From NCBI GenBank assembly GCA_016199985.1, contig JACQFQ010000030.1, forward strand, positions 124,001 to 188,000: 64,000 nucleotides of DNA, in the 5' to 3' direction. Under the pieces are notes generated by a model. That model worked only from the letters and a program-made list of their open reading frames with translations, did no database searches and was not told the origin of the DNA. This DNA comes from Verrucomicrobiota bacterium (lineage in GTDB: Bacteria > Verrucomicrobiota > Verrucomicrobiia > Limisphaerales > UBA11320). Below are positions 16,163 through 24,619 of this stretch, one piece after another; within the stretch, counting starts at the first letter, position 1, and the number at the start of each line of letters is the position of its first letter. The position numbers were made by a program, and so were the translations under genes.

Positions 16163-18685
16163 TCAACTCACCTGGGGAACCGTGTGACTGAAATAGTAGT
16201 TGTTGACCTCGTCGCCCAGCCCGAAGAGCTCTCTGGAGATCTCCTGGAGCGATGCCTCCAGGGCCTCGCACTCGCCGTCGGCGCAGCGACCGGCGGCCGC
16301 GGGCACATTGACGCGCTCCAGCGCTTGCTGGAGCTCCAGGATTCTGGCCACGGCCGCTGTCGCGCCCGGCAAGCGCGCGTCCTGCGGAAACTCGCGGGCG
16401 TGGGTCAGCAGGGTATTCAGCTGGAAGGCCAGCGAGCGCGGGTTCGAGCCATCGCTGAGAAGCAACTCCATGACGCCGGGAAGGCGCGGCGCCGCAAAAT
16501 GACGCAGCCGATAAGTCATCAGGCTGTCCGCGATCTCGAGCACAGGCTCCAGCACATCGGCGCGGCGCGATCCGACCTGGCCGCACGCGCGAAGAAGGCT
16601 CAGGATGCTCAAGGCGCGCTCGAGTCTGCGGCCCGCGTCCAGAAACCGCCAGCCATGCCCGCGTGTCATGTTCTCCATCTCCATTCCGTTGAACGCGGAG
16701 AGATCCAGAATCAGGTTGTGGATCATCGCGAGGGCGCTCGCGAGGGGAAGGCGCCCGGGGCGCGTGCGCGCGTCGGCGTCGAGCCGACCCAGAATCCTCC
16801 AGGTGTCGCCGGAGAACCTGTCCCGCACCGTCGACGCGATGAACCGGACGCGGCCCAGAAGCTCCCGCACGCTGCCGGGGATGTCCGATCGATACACGAG
16901 CTTCAACACCCGGTGTTGAAGCCGCATGTCGTCATACTCCTTGGCGGCGGACGCGGACGCCCAGTCCAGCCTGTCCAGCAGCTCGCTCAAGGCGACAAGC
17001 TCGCCGGTTCCCTCTCGGGCGCCTTCATCCGAAAGACGGCCCAGCACGCAACGCAGCGTTCGCAAGGTTTGCTCCAGGCGCTCCGTGTAGCGTCCGAGCC
17101 AGAACAAATTGTCGGCGGCCCGGCTCGGCACGCCCAGGAGAAGGCGGTCGGACGAGGCGGAGTCGATCCAATCCCTCTGAGGCTCCGGCTTCTCTTCGGG
17201 GGCGTCGGCCAAAACCCATGTGTCCTTGCTCCCTCCTCCGCTCTGCATCGACACGACGGGATCCTCCGTGTCGCGCGAGGCGCGGGTCAATCCCCCGGGC
17301 AGCACCGAAAAGGAATCGCCTCCGAAGGCCACATAGGAACGCAGCACGACGGATCGCGCCTCGAAGCGGTTTTCGCGCCACACCGGCGCCTGGGACAAGG
17401 CCACGCGCTCCTGTCCAACGAAATCCCGGGGACGCGCGCGGATCAACGCGACCAGGTCGTCGCGGTCCTCGCGGCTCAGGCGCCCGCCGAACCACGGCTG
17501 TCGGCTGCTCACGCCCACGGCGGGCTTGATGATGAGCGTGTCGAGATGTTCGAGCACATAGCGGAGCTCATCGCTCTGGCCGCACCACCAGGTGGCCACC
17601 GAGGGCATCAGGAGATCCTCATCCAGCAAGTGGCGGCACAACGCGGGCAGAAAGGCCATCAGCGCCGGGCTCTCCATCAATCCGGCGCCGAGCGCGTTGG
17701 CGACGGTGACGTTTCCGGCCCGTGTCGCTTCGACCAAACCCGCGACGCCGAGGAAGGATTCGCCGCGCAGCTCGAGCGGATCGCAGTAGGAATCATCCAC
17801 GCGGCGCAGGAGCACATCGATGGGCTGCAGTCCTTCGAGGGTTTTCAGGAACACTTTGCGGTCGCGCACGGTCAGGTCCGCGCCTTCCACCAAAGGAAAC
17901 CCGAGATGACGCGCCAGGTACGCGTGCTCGAAATACGTCTCGTTGTGGGGGCCGGGCGTCAACAGCGCGACGCTCGGGCGTCCTCGTCCGCGGGGCGCGA
18001 GGCCTATGAGCATCTCTCGCTGCGCGCGGAAGAACGACGCCAGGCGACGGACGTGATCCTCCCGGATCGCGTCGGGGAGAATCCTCGAAATCACGGTCCG
18101 GTTCTCCAGGGCGTAACCAACGCCGCTGGGCGCCTGGGTGCGATCCGCCAGCACCCACCAGACGCCGTCGGCGGCTCTCGCCAGGTCGCAGGCATGCAGG
18201 TGCACGTAAACATTGTTCACCGTCGCGATGCCGCGGCACGGCCTGAGGAATCCCGGATTCGCGTACACCAGCTCGGGCGGCAGGAATCCATCGCGCAACA
18301 GCTGCTGTCCGCCGCCGTAGAGGTCGGAGAGAATCAGGTTGAACAGGCGGGAGCGCTGAATCAGCCCGGCCTCCATGCGCGTCCACTCGCTGGAAGGGAT
18401 GATCAACGGGGCGAGGTCGAGGCCCCACGGACGCTCCATGCCCTCGGGGTCTCCGTAGACGTTGTAGGTGACGCCGTGCTCCCGAAGGATGCGTCGTCCG
18501 CTGTCCCATCGGGCCCCGATCTCAAGGGGCCCGAGCGCTTCAAGAGACCGGGTCAGGCGACGCCAGTGATCGCGCGTCACCGTGGGCGACGCCCGCATTT
18601 CGTCAAACACGCCGGGAGCGGTCGAGTAATGCTCGAAGAGGCCGGGGTTCGCTTCGCGCGAGAGGTCTGCTGTGGCGTCGCTCAT
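16163..18685 (-). CDS. Fused circularly permuted ATP-grasp and alpha-E protein
   Basis: An 840-residue fusion. Residues 1 to about 510 are a circularly permuted type-2 ATP-grasp (DUF404/DUF407): GVTYNVYGDPEGMERPWGLDLAPLIIPSSEW is the characteristic N-terminal motif, with TPGPHNETYFEHAYLARHLGFPLVEGADL, DTLIIKPAVGV and GGSKDTWVLA following. Such enzymes are predicted to form amide bonds between a carboxylate and an amine using ATP. Residues from about 525 are an alpha-E domain (DUF403): SRAADNLFWLGRYTERLEQTLRTLR, ending NYYFSHTVPQVS. The same two domains exist as separate genes at 24620-26119 and 23551-24534. The ATG at 18685 fits the domain start; upstream codons are unrelated sequence. It is 43 bp from the upstream gene and 6 bp from the downstream one. 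Confidence 0.87.
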   Translation of the reverse strand: MSDATADLSREANPGLFEHYSTAPGVFDEMRASPTVTRDHWRRLTRSLEALGPLEIGARWDSGRRILREHGVTYNVYGDPEGMERPWGLDLAPLIIPSSEWTRMEAGLIQRSRLFNLILSDLYGGGQQLLRDGFLPPELVYANPGFLRPCRGIATVNNVYVHLHACDLARAADGVWWVLADRTQAPSGVGYALENRTVISRILPDAIREDHVRRLASFFRAQREMLIGLAPRGRGRPSVALLTPGPHNETYFEHAYLARHLGFPLVEGADLTVRDRKVFLKTLEGLQPIDVLLRRVDDSYCDPLELRGESFLGVAGLVEATRAGNVTVANALGAGLMESPALMAFLPALCRHLLDEDLLMPSVATWWCGQSDELRYVLEHLDTLIIKPAVGVSSRQPWFGGRLSREDRDDLVALIRARPRDFVGQERVALSQAPVWRENRFEARSVVLRSYVAFGGDSFSVLPGGLTRASRDTEDPVVSMQSGGGSKDTWVLADAPEEKPEPQRDWIDSASSDRLLLGVPSRAADNLFWLGRYTERLEQTLRTLRCVLGRLSDEGAREGTGELVALSELLDRLDWASASAAKEYDDMRLQHRVLKLVYRSDIPGSVRELLGRVRFIASTVRDRFSGDTWRILGRLDADARTRPGRLPLASALAMIHNLILDLSAFNGMEMENMTRGHGWRFLDAGRRLERALSILSLLRACGQVGSRRADVLEPVLEIADSLMTYRLRHFAAPRLPGVMELLLSDGSNPRSLAFQLNTLLTHAREFPQDARLPGATAAVARILELQQALERVNVPAAAGRCADGECEALEASLQEISRELFGLGDEVNNYYFSHTVPQVS

Positions 18686-18728
18686 GCGGGCGGACGTGGC
18701 TTGGGGACGGGCCTCTGGCGTCCTGCGG

Positions 18729-21700
18729 TCATGCGTGTCGCAGATCCAGAGTGAACGGGAGATCGCGACGAGCGGGCTCCGGGAGGGGCGTGAACTTTCC
18801 CTGCAGCGCGCCGTGGGGAAAGAAACGAGCGAGGCGACGGGACTCCGCTTCGTACGAGTTGACCGGGAAAGTGCTGTGGCTGCGTCCGCCCGGATGCGCA
18901 ACATGATAGGTGCAGCCGCCCAGCGATCGTTGATTCCATCGGTCGTAGAGATCAAACACCAGCGGCGCGTGCACCCCGATGGTGGGTTGGAGGCAGTTCG
19001 GCGGCTGCCACGCCCTGTAGCGAACGCCGGCGACAGCCTCGCCCGACACGCCGGTGGGGTGCAGCGGCACGGAGCGGCCGTTGACCGTGAGAGCGTAGCG
19101 GTCTCCGACGAGTCCTCGCGCCTTGACTTGCAGCCGTTCGAGGGAGCTGTCCACAAATCGCACCGCGCCCCCCGCCATCCCCTCCTCGCCCAGCACATGC
19201 CACGGTTCCAGCGCCGCCCGAAGCTCGACTTGCACGTTGCGTTGGGCGAAGTCTCCGATGCGAGGAAAGCGGAACTCGAAGTGAGGCGCGAACCAGTCGA
19301 CCTCGAAGGCGTATCCCGCCTCGTTCAAATCATGGATGACATCCCGGAGATCTCCCTCGCAGAAGTGAGGCAGCATCCAGCGGTCATGAATATCCGGGCC
19401 CCAACGGACCAGGGTGTTGGCGTACGGAGTTTTCCAGAACTTGCTCACCAAACCGCGCAGCAGCAGATGCTGGGCGAGGCTCATCCTGGCGTGGGGAGGC
19501 ATTTCGAAAGCCCGCATTTCCAGCAGCCCTAGCCGTCCTCCCGCGCTGTCGGGAGGGTAGAGCTTGTCGATGCTGAACTCCGCGCGGTGGGTGTTTCCGG
19601 TGGCGTCGGTGAGGAGATTGCGAAAGAGACGGTCCACGAGCCAAGGCGAAACACCGCCGCGCGCGGCCGAACCCGTTTGTCGATCGAGTTCGTTGAAGGC
19701 CACCTCCAGCTCGTACAGGGCGTCGTGGCGCGCCTCATCCACGCGGGGCGCCTGCGACGTCGGCCCAATGAACAGCCCGCTGAAAAGCCAGCTCAAGGAG
19801 GGATGGTTTTGCCAATAGGCGAGCAGGGAGCGCAGCAGATCGGGTCTGCGAAGGAGGGGCGAATCCCCGGGCGTGGCGCCGCCGAGAAGAATGTGATTTC
19901 CCCCTCCGGTGCCTGTGTGGCGTCCGTCCAGCATGAACTTCTCCGCGGTGAGCCGCGCTTGACGCGCCTCGTCGTAGAGCGTGGTCGTGCGATCGACGAG
20001 CTCGTCCCACGACGCGCTCGGATGCAGGTTCACCTCGATCACTCCGGGATCCGGCGTGACCTTCAGCACGTTCAACCGCGAGTCGCGGGGAGGCGGATAG
20101 CCCTCGATCGCGACCGGCGCGCGCAATTGCTTCGCCGTGTCCTCGACCGCGGCGATCAGTTCCAAGTAGTCCTCCAGGGTGGACACTGGCGGCATGAAGA
20201 CGTGGAGTTTGCCCTTTCGCGCCTCGACGCAGAGAGCGGTGCGCACGACCCAGGCCGCGGACTCGCCGCTTCGCGGAGCGCGCGTTGGATCCTCGCTGAG
20301 CGATTCCCGTTTCGCCTCTTCTTCGCTCTGGTTGCGACGGCGCAGCTCCGCGGCCTTGCGCCGTTCGGGCGTGTCGATCCGAAGATACCGCTGCCGTAGT
20401 TGTTCGGGCGAAGGCAGCGCCTCGCGCGGGGCCAGGGGATCCTGCTCGTGGACGTAGGGATACTCGGACTCGCTGACCCAGGGCAGCGAGTCAAGCGGGA
20501 GACGCAGGCCCATCGGCGAGTCGCCCGGCGCAAGAAAAAGTCGCTCGGCGCGGAGGAACCAGGGGCCGCTCGTCCAGACGGGTGCGCCCGCCCGCCACGC
20601 GCGCTGCACGGGGACGGCATGGCCCACCACGCTCGACAGCCCCTGCTCCAAGATCTTGGCCAGCCGCGCGCGTTCCTCGCCGTCGTCAAGACGGGCCTGG
20701 TGAGGATCGACGTTCGCGGGCAGACGCCGTTCCTGCCACGCGTGGTAGAACGGGTCTTCGAACCCAGGCAGGATCCACCTTGCGTCCAACCCGAGACGCG
20801 CGCTGAGCGCGCGGATGAACGCATCGGAGTCACTGGCTCCATAGGAGTAGCTCGCGGCTTCGTCCGCGATCAGGTCGTCGTTGCTCCAGATGGGAAATCC
20901 ATCCTTGCGCCAGTGGCACGCGAACGCCCATCGAGGCAGGGATTCGCCCGGATACCACTTTCCCTGTCCGTAGTGGGCGAGCGACCCTGGCGCCCATCGT
21001 TTCCGGAGCCGCTTGAGAAGAGCGTCGGAGAGCGCCCGTTTTCGCGGCGACGTCGCGGTGAAGTTCCATTCCGCGCCGTCGGGGTCGTCGATGGACACAA
21101 ACGTCGGCTCGCCTCCCATGGTGAGCCGCACGTCATGGCGCTGCAGGTCCAGATCAATCGCGCGGCCCAGGGCGTCGATCGCAGTCCACTGCTCCTCGGT
21201 GTAGGGCTTCGTCACCCGCGGCGATTCATGGATGCGCGCGATCTTCATCTCGTGCTCCAGCTCGGACTCGCAGGGGTCGATGACGCCGCTGACCGCGGCG
21301 GCCGTGCTGGGCTCGGGCGTGCAGCTGAGCGGAATGTGACCCTCGCCGGCGAGGAGGCCGGAGGTGGGATCCAATCCGATCCAGCCCGCTCCGGGCAGAT
21401 ACACCTCGCACCACGCGTGAAGATCGGTGAAGTCCCTCTCCGTGCCGCTGGGGCCGTCGAGAGCTTTCTGATCCGGCGACAGCTGGATCAGGTAGCCGCT
21501 GACGAATCGCGCCGCCAATCCGAAGTGGCGAAGCAAATGGACCAGCAACCAAGCCGAATCGCGGCACGAGCCGCTCCGCTTCGTCAGCGTCTCCTCCGGA
21601 GACTGCACCCCCGCCTCGAGCCGGATCAGGTAGCGAATGTCCCCTTGCAGCCGCCGATTCAAGGCGACGAGAAAATCAATGGTGCGGAGGCGCTCCTCCC

Positions 21701-22139
21701 CGGCTTTCGATGACTCCTCGCCGAGCAACTCCGCCCGCATCGCCGCCCAATAGCCCTTGAGGTTCCCGACCAAGGGACAGGCTTCGAGAAACGGGGCCAG
21801 GTCCTTTCGCAGAGCGGGCTCGTAGGAGAATGGAAAATGCCCCGCGGTGTCCTCGATAAAGAAATCAAAGGGGTTGTAGACCGACATCTCCGCGACCAGC
21901 TCCACCTCGACGCTGAATTCCCTCATCTTTCCGGGAAACACGAGGCGGGCGTTCCAGTTTCCGAAGGGGTCCTGCTGCCAGTTGATGAAATGCTCGCCTC
22001 CCTTGATCTTTTGCGAGTAGCTGAGAATGGGCGTCCGGCAGTGCGGCGCCGGGCGGAGCCGCACCACATGCGGCCCGTGGGCGACGGGCTTGTCGTAGGT
22101 GTACCGGGTTTTGTGATAAAGGCTGACGTGAATGGCCAT
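18729..22139 (-). CDS. Large transglutaminase-like/DUF2126 protein
   Basis: A 1136-residue cytoplasmic protein. Residues 1-300 are a transglutaminase-like module with Cys192 (RSGSCRDSAW), His241 (DLHAWCEVYLPG) and Asp257 (GLDPTSGL). The remaining 800 residues match DUF2126: VRLTMGGEPTFVSIDDPDGAEWN, LRKRWAPG, GQGKWYPGE, TGGGNHILLGG and GLVSKFWKTPYANTLVRWG. The whole arrangement is the known large partner of the ATP-grasp/alpha-E system and may form or hydrolyse isopeptide-like bonds. DUF2126 probably has a glutamine-synthetase-like or amidoligase role, predicted only from comparative genomics. It starts 14 bp after the phosphofructokinase-like gene. Confidence 0.85.
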   Translation of the reverse strand: MAIHVSLYHKTRYTYDKPVAHGPHVVRLRPAPHCRTPILSYSQKIKGGEHFINWQQDPFGNWNARLVFPGKMREFSVEVELVAEMSVYNPFDFFIEDTAGHFPFSYEPALRKDLAPFLEACPLVGNLKGYWAAMRAELLGEESSKAGEERLRTIDFLVALNRRLQGDIRYLIRLEAGVQSPEETLTKRSGSCRDSAWLLVHLLRHFGLAARFVSGYLIQLSPDQKALDGPSGTERDFTDLHAWCEVYLPGAGWIGLDPTSGLLAGEGHIPLSCTPEPSTAAAVSGVIDPCESELEHEMKIARIHESPRVTKPYTEEQWTAIDALGRAIDLDLQRHDVRLTMGGEPTFVSIDDPDGAEWNFTATSPRKRALSDALLKRLRKRWAPGSLAHYGQGKWYPGESLPRWAFACHWRKDGFPIWSNDDLIADEAASYSYGASDSDAFIRALSARLGLDARWILPGFEDPFYHAWQERRLPANVDPHQARLDDGEERARLAKILEQGLSSVVGHAVPVQRAWRAGAPVWTSGPWFLRAERLFLAPGDSPMGLRLPLDSLPWVSESEYPYVHEQDPLAPREALPSPEQLRQRYLRIDTPERRKAAELRRRNQSEEEAKRESLSEDPTRAPRSGESAAWVVRTALCVEARKGKLHVFMPPVSTLEDYLELIAAVEDTAKQLRAPVAIEGYPPPRDSRLNVLKVTPDPGVIEVNLHPSASWDELVDRTTTLYDEARQARLTAEKFMLDGRHTGTGGGNHILLGGATPGDSPLLRRPDLLRSLLAYWQNHPSLSWLFSGLFIGPTSQAPRVDEARHDALYELEVAFNELDRQTGSAARGGVSPWLVDRLFRNLLTDATGNTHRAEFSIDKLYPPDSAGGRLGLLEMRAFEMPPHARMSLAQHLLLRGLVSKFWKTPYANTLVRWGPDIHDRWMLPHFCEGDLRDVIHDLNEAGYAFEVDWFAPHFEFRFPRIGDFAQRNVQVELRAALEPWHVLGEEGMAGGAVRFVDSSLERLQVKARGLVGDRYALTVNGRSVPLHPTGVSGEAVAGVRYRAWQPPNCLQPTIGVHAPLVFDLYDRWNQRSLGGCTYHVAHPGGRSHSTFPVNSYEAESRRLARFFPHGALQGKFTPLPEPARRDLPFTLDLRHA

Positions 22140-22153
22140 GATGACTGTCCTGC

Positions 22154-23548
22154 CTAGGCGGCAGATTCCTGGAGGTAACGGATCCGCTTGTTCACGTCCG
22201 TGTTGATGGAGTGATACGGCTGGGTGAGGTTGCCGGACGCGAAGAGCGTCTGGCGAAGATGCTCCATGTCGTCCTCGCCGATCGCGTCGGTGAAAATCGG
22301 CGTGAGATAGTTGATGCCCATGCGCGAAGGCTGCATGAGCCGGGCGTCATAGAGGGCGGGATGCATGGCGCGGGCGTGGATGAGACCCCAGCGATCGCGG
22401 AATCGACTCGCGTCGAACCCGTCCACGTGAAAGCCCCGGGTGGAGTTGTATTGCAGGACGGAGACCGCGTTGTTGCGGCCTTCCACCAGCAGCTCGACGG
22501 CCTTGGCCCCCAGCTGCGCCGCGTAAAAGCGATCGAAGAGGATAGGACGTCCGCCGCGCTGCGTGTGGCCGACCTTTCGGGTGAAAATCGCTTCGCGCGC
22601 GGACTCGCCCCGACGATAGAGCTGGAAATACTTGTCGCCGATCATCTGGATCAGCTTCGTCCGCAGCGCCTCGGCCGCGCCGGTGAGCTGTAGGTTTCCG
22701 GCGGGGTCGCTGGTCTTCGACTCCGCCCCCAGCTCGCGGCCCTGCTCGTCCACGATGCCTTCGCCGCAGACGATCACCACGTTTTTCTGCAGGTCGTAGG
22801 TATGCTTGACGCGCTCGCACAGGCGCTCGAGGTCGAGAGGCTGCTCGGGCACCAGAATGATGTCAGGGCGACCGTAAGCGGTTCCGAGCGCGATATAGCC
22901 GGAGTGACGCCCCATCACCTCGACGATGGCGATACGGCGGTGGCTTTCAGCCGTTGTGCGAATGCGCTCAACGCCCTGCGCCGACACAAAAACAGCGGTG
23001 GCGTAACCGGGCGTCGCGTAGTTGATGATCTGGTCCAGGTCGAACACCGCCCGGGACTCCGCTCGCTTGTATCGGAAGCCTCCCTTGACAGAGGCATCGT
23101 TCACGCGAACGCACTCGTCCGGCTCGCTCGCGTAGTTGAGCCCGAGGTCATTGTCGATGGTCTTTGGGGCCAGCACCGTCGGGAGCCTTTCCGCGAGGGG
23201 CTGCAGCCCGTTGAGGGTGCCGTCGCCTCCGACGCAGATCAGCCCCTCGATCCCGAGCTTGCGCACGCGCGAGACGATCAGGTCCAGCTCCTCGGTGCGG
23301 TCCGGGTCCACATAATCGCGGGAGGAGCCAATCAGCGAGCCGCCCTTGGTGGGATCCAGCTCAGGGATGCCCTGGTAGAGGGGATTCAGATGAACGTGAG
23401 GGACGCGGGGATTGAAGAGCGAGTTGAAGCCCTTGATCAGCCCTGTGATCTCGACCTTGAGCTGGTTGGCCCGGGCCACCGCCCCCGCGATCGTCGCGTT
23501 GAGCGCCGGAGTGTCGCCGCCGGCGGTGAGAATGCCGATGCGCTTCAT
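22154..23548 (-). CDS. 6-phosphofructokinase of the PPi/ATP mixed lineage
   Basis: A 464-residue kinase that phosphorylates fructose 6-phosphate at carbon 1. GILTAGGDTPALN (5-17) is the nucleotide loop, GGDGT (107-111) follows, and PKTIDND (128-134) is the catalytic segment; MGRHSGYIA is the substrate-site motif. Gly in GGDG, where PPi-enzymes have Asp (GGDD), points to ATP as donor, while Lys in PKTIDND is the PPi-lineage type. Plant and trypanosome ATP-PFKs share this mix. Length is above the 320 residues of bacterial PfkA. It is embedded between the alpha-E gene (2 bp away) and the DUF2126 gene (14 bp away), all on one strand. Whether it serves glycolysis or phosphorylates something made by this system is not clear. 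Confidence 0.85.
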   Translation of the reverse strand: MKRIGILTAGGDTPALNATIAGAVARANQLKVEITGLIKGFNSLFNPRVPHVHLNPLYQGIPELDPTKGGSLIGSSRDYVDPDRTEELDLIVSRVRKLGIEGLICVGGDGTLNGLQPLAERLPTVLAPKTIDNDLGLNYASEPDECVRVNDASVKGGFRYKRAESRAVFDLDQIINYATPGYATAVFVSAQGVERIRTTAESHRRIAIVEVMGRHSGYIALGTAYGRPDIILVPEQPLDLERLCERVKHTYDLQKNVVIVCGEGIVDEQGRELGAESKTSDPAGNLQLTGAAEALRTKLIQMIGDKYFQLYRRGESAREAIFTRKVGHTQRGGRPILFDRFYAAQLGAKAVELLVEGRNNAVSVLQYNSTRGFHVDGFDASRFRDRWGLIHARAMHPALYDARLMQPSRMGINYLTPIFTDAIGEDDMEHLRQTLFASGNLTQPYHSINTDVNKRIRYLQESAA

Positions 23549-23550
23549 GG

Positions 23551-24534
23551 CTATTGTTCCTGGGTCTGTCTTCTCCCGGACTTGGGAGTCTTGAACGCGA
23601 AAAACGTTTCAAAGATCCCGGCGCCCGCCTGATTCATTCTCGTCTGAAGCTCATCCAGATATTCATGCAACCCGCCGTTGATGATCTCGTCGATGCCCGC
23701 GAAGGAGAGATCGGAGCAGAGCTGGCCCAGCCACTTCTCCGGCGCGTGGCGGAACGTGCTCACGGGCGTTCCCGAGATCTGATGCAGCGAATCCCGCGCC
23801 GCCAGCAGGCTGAAGTGGATGGCCCGCGGGAACTCCCTGTCCAGCAGCAGAAACTCGACGACGCCGCGCGGGGAGATCCGGCCATGCCGCTTGCGATACA
23901 TTTCGAAAGCGCTGGCGGAGCGGAGCACCGCGGCCCATTGGATGTCGTCGAAAGGCGTTCCGACGTCCTGCGCGGAACGCAGCAGGATGAAATACTTCAC
24001 GTCCAGGATGCGGGACGTCTTGTCCGCGCGCTCCAGCATCCGACCCATATGGAAAAAATGCCACGGCTCCCCATGAGTCATGGTGGCCGCCGTGATGCCA
24101 TTGAACAGGTGGTTCGCGTTCTTGACCTCGGTGAAAAAATCGTGGGGGTTGGAGAGAACGGCGTCGGGGGTTTCCGCGGCCGCGGTCACCATCAGGTAAA
24201 ACTTGTTCAGCTGAAGCCACATCTCCGACGAGATGATCTCCCGAATGGTGCGGGCGTTCTCGCGCGCCGTGCGCACGCAGGAAAGGATGGAGTTGGAATT
24301 CTCGGCGTCGAAGGTGAGGAACGCGATGACGTCCTGCTGGGTCGCTTTCCCGTGCCGCTTGGTGAACTCCTCATGATCTCCCGTGGTGTTCACCAAAGGA
24401 AGCCACTGCTGCCCTTCGCCCGACGAGTCGTCCAGCATGAGCTGAAGATTGACGTCGATGAATCGGGCCACGTTCTCGGCCCGCTCCACGTAGCGGCTCA
24501 TCCAGTACATCGAATCAGCGACCCGGCTTAGCAT
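23551..24534 (-). CDS. Alpha-E domain protein (DUF403)
   Basis: A 327-residue, mostly helical protein. MLSRVADSMYWMSRYVERAENVARFIDV is the family signature and the C-terminus is helical up to TQEQ. Alpha-E domains accompany circularly permuted ATP-grasp enzymes and are thought to assist amide-bond formation; no catalytic activity has been shown. It starts at a clear ATG (24534), 85 bp from the ATP-grasp gene, and ends 2 bp before the phosphofructokinase start. It resembles the C-terminal half of the fused protein at 16163-18685, so the operon has two alpha-E copies. Confidence 0.88.
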   Translation of the reverse strand: MLSRVADSMYWMSRYVERAENVARFIDVNLQLMLDDSSGEGQQWLPLVNTTGDHEEFTKRHGKATQQDVIAFLTFDAENSNSILSCVRTARENARTIREIISSEMWLQLNKFYLMVTAAAETPDAVLSNPHDFFTEVKNANHLFNGITAATMTHGEPWHFFHMGRMLERADKTSRILDVKYFILLRSAQDVGTPFDDIQWAAVLRSASAFEMYRKRHGRISPRGVVEFLLLDREFPRAIHFSLLAARDSLHQISGTPVSTFRHAPEKWLGQLCSDLSFAGIDEIINGGLHEYLDELQTRMNQAGAGIFETFFAFKTPKSGRRQTQEQ

Positions 24535-24619
24535 AGTTGATTTGTCCCGGTTGGTTCGCGCGCGGGCGCGAGTCGTCCCTGGGGCTCGGCGGCATCCATG
24601 GCATGAATCGCTCCAATGC

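Noticed and set aside
15938..18754. Long open frame on the plus strand opposite the ATP-grasp/alpha-E gene
   Set aside because: It lies antisense to genes with clear motifs; long antisense frames are common in GC-rich DNA. Composition is arginine/alanine-rich with no domain.
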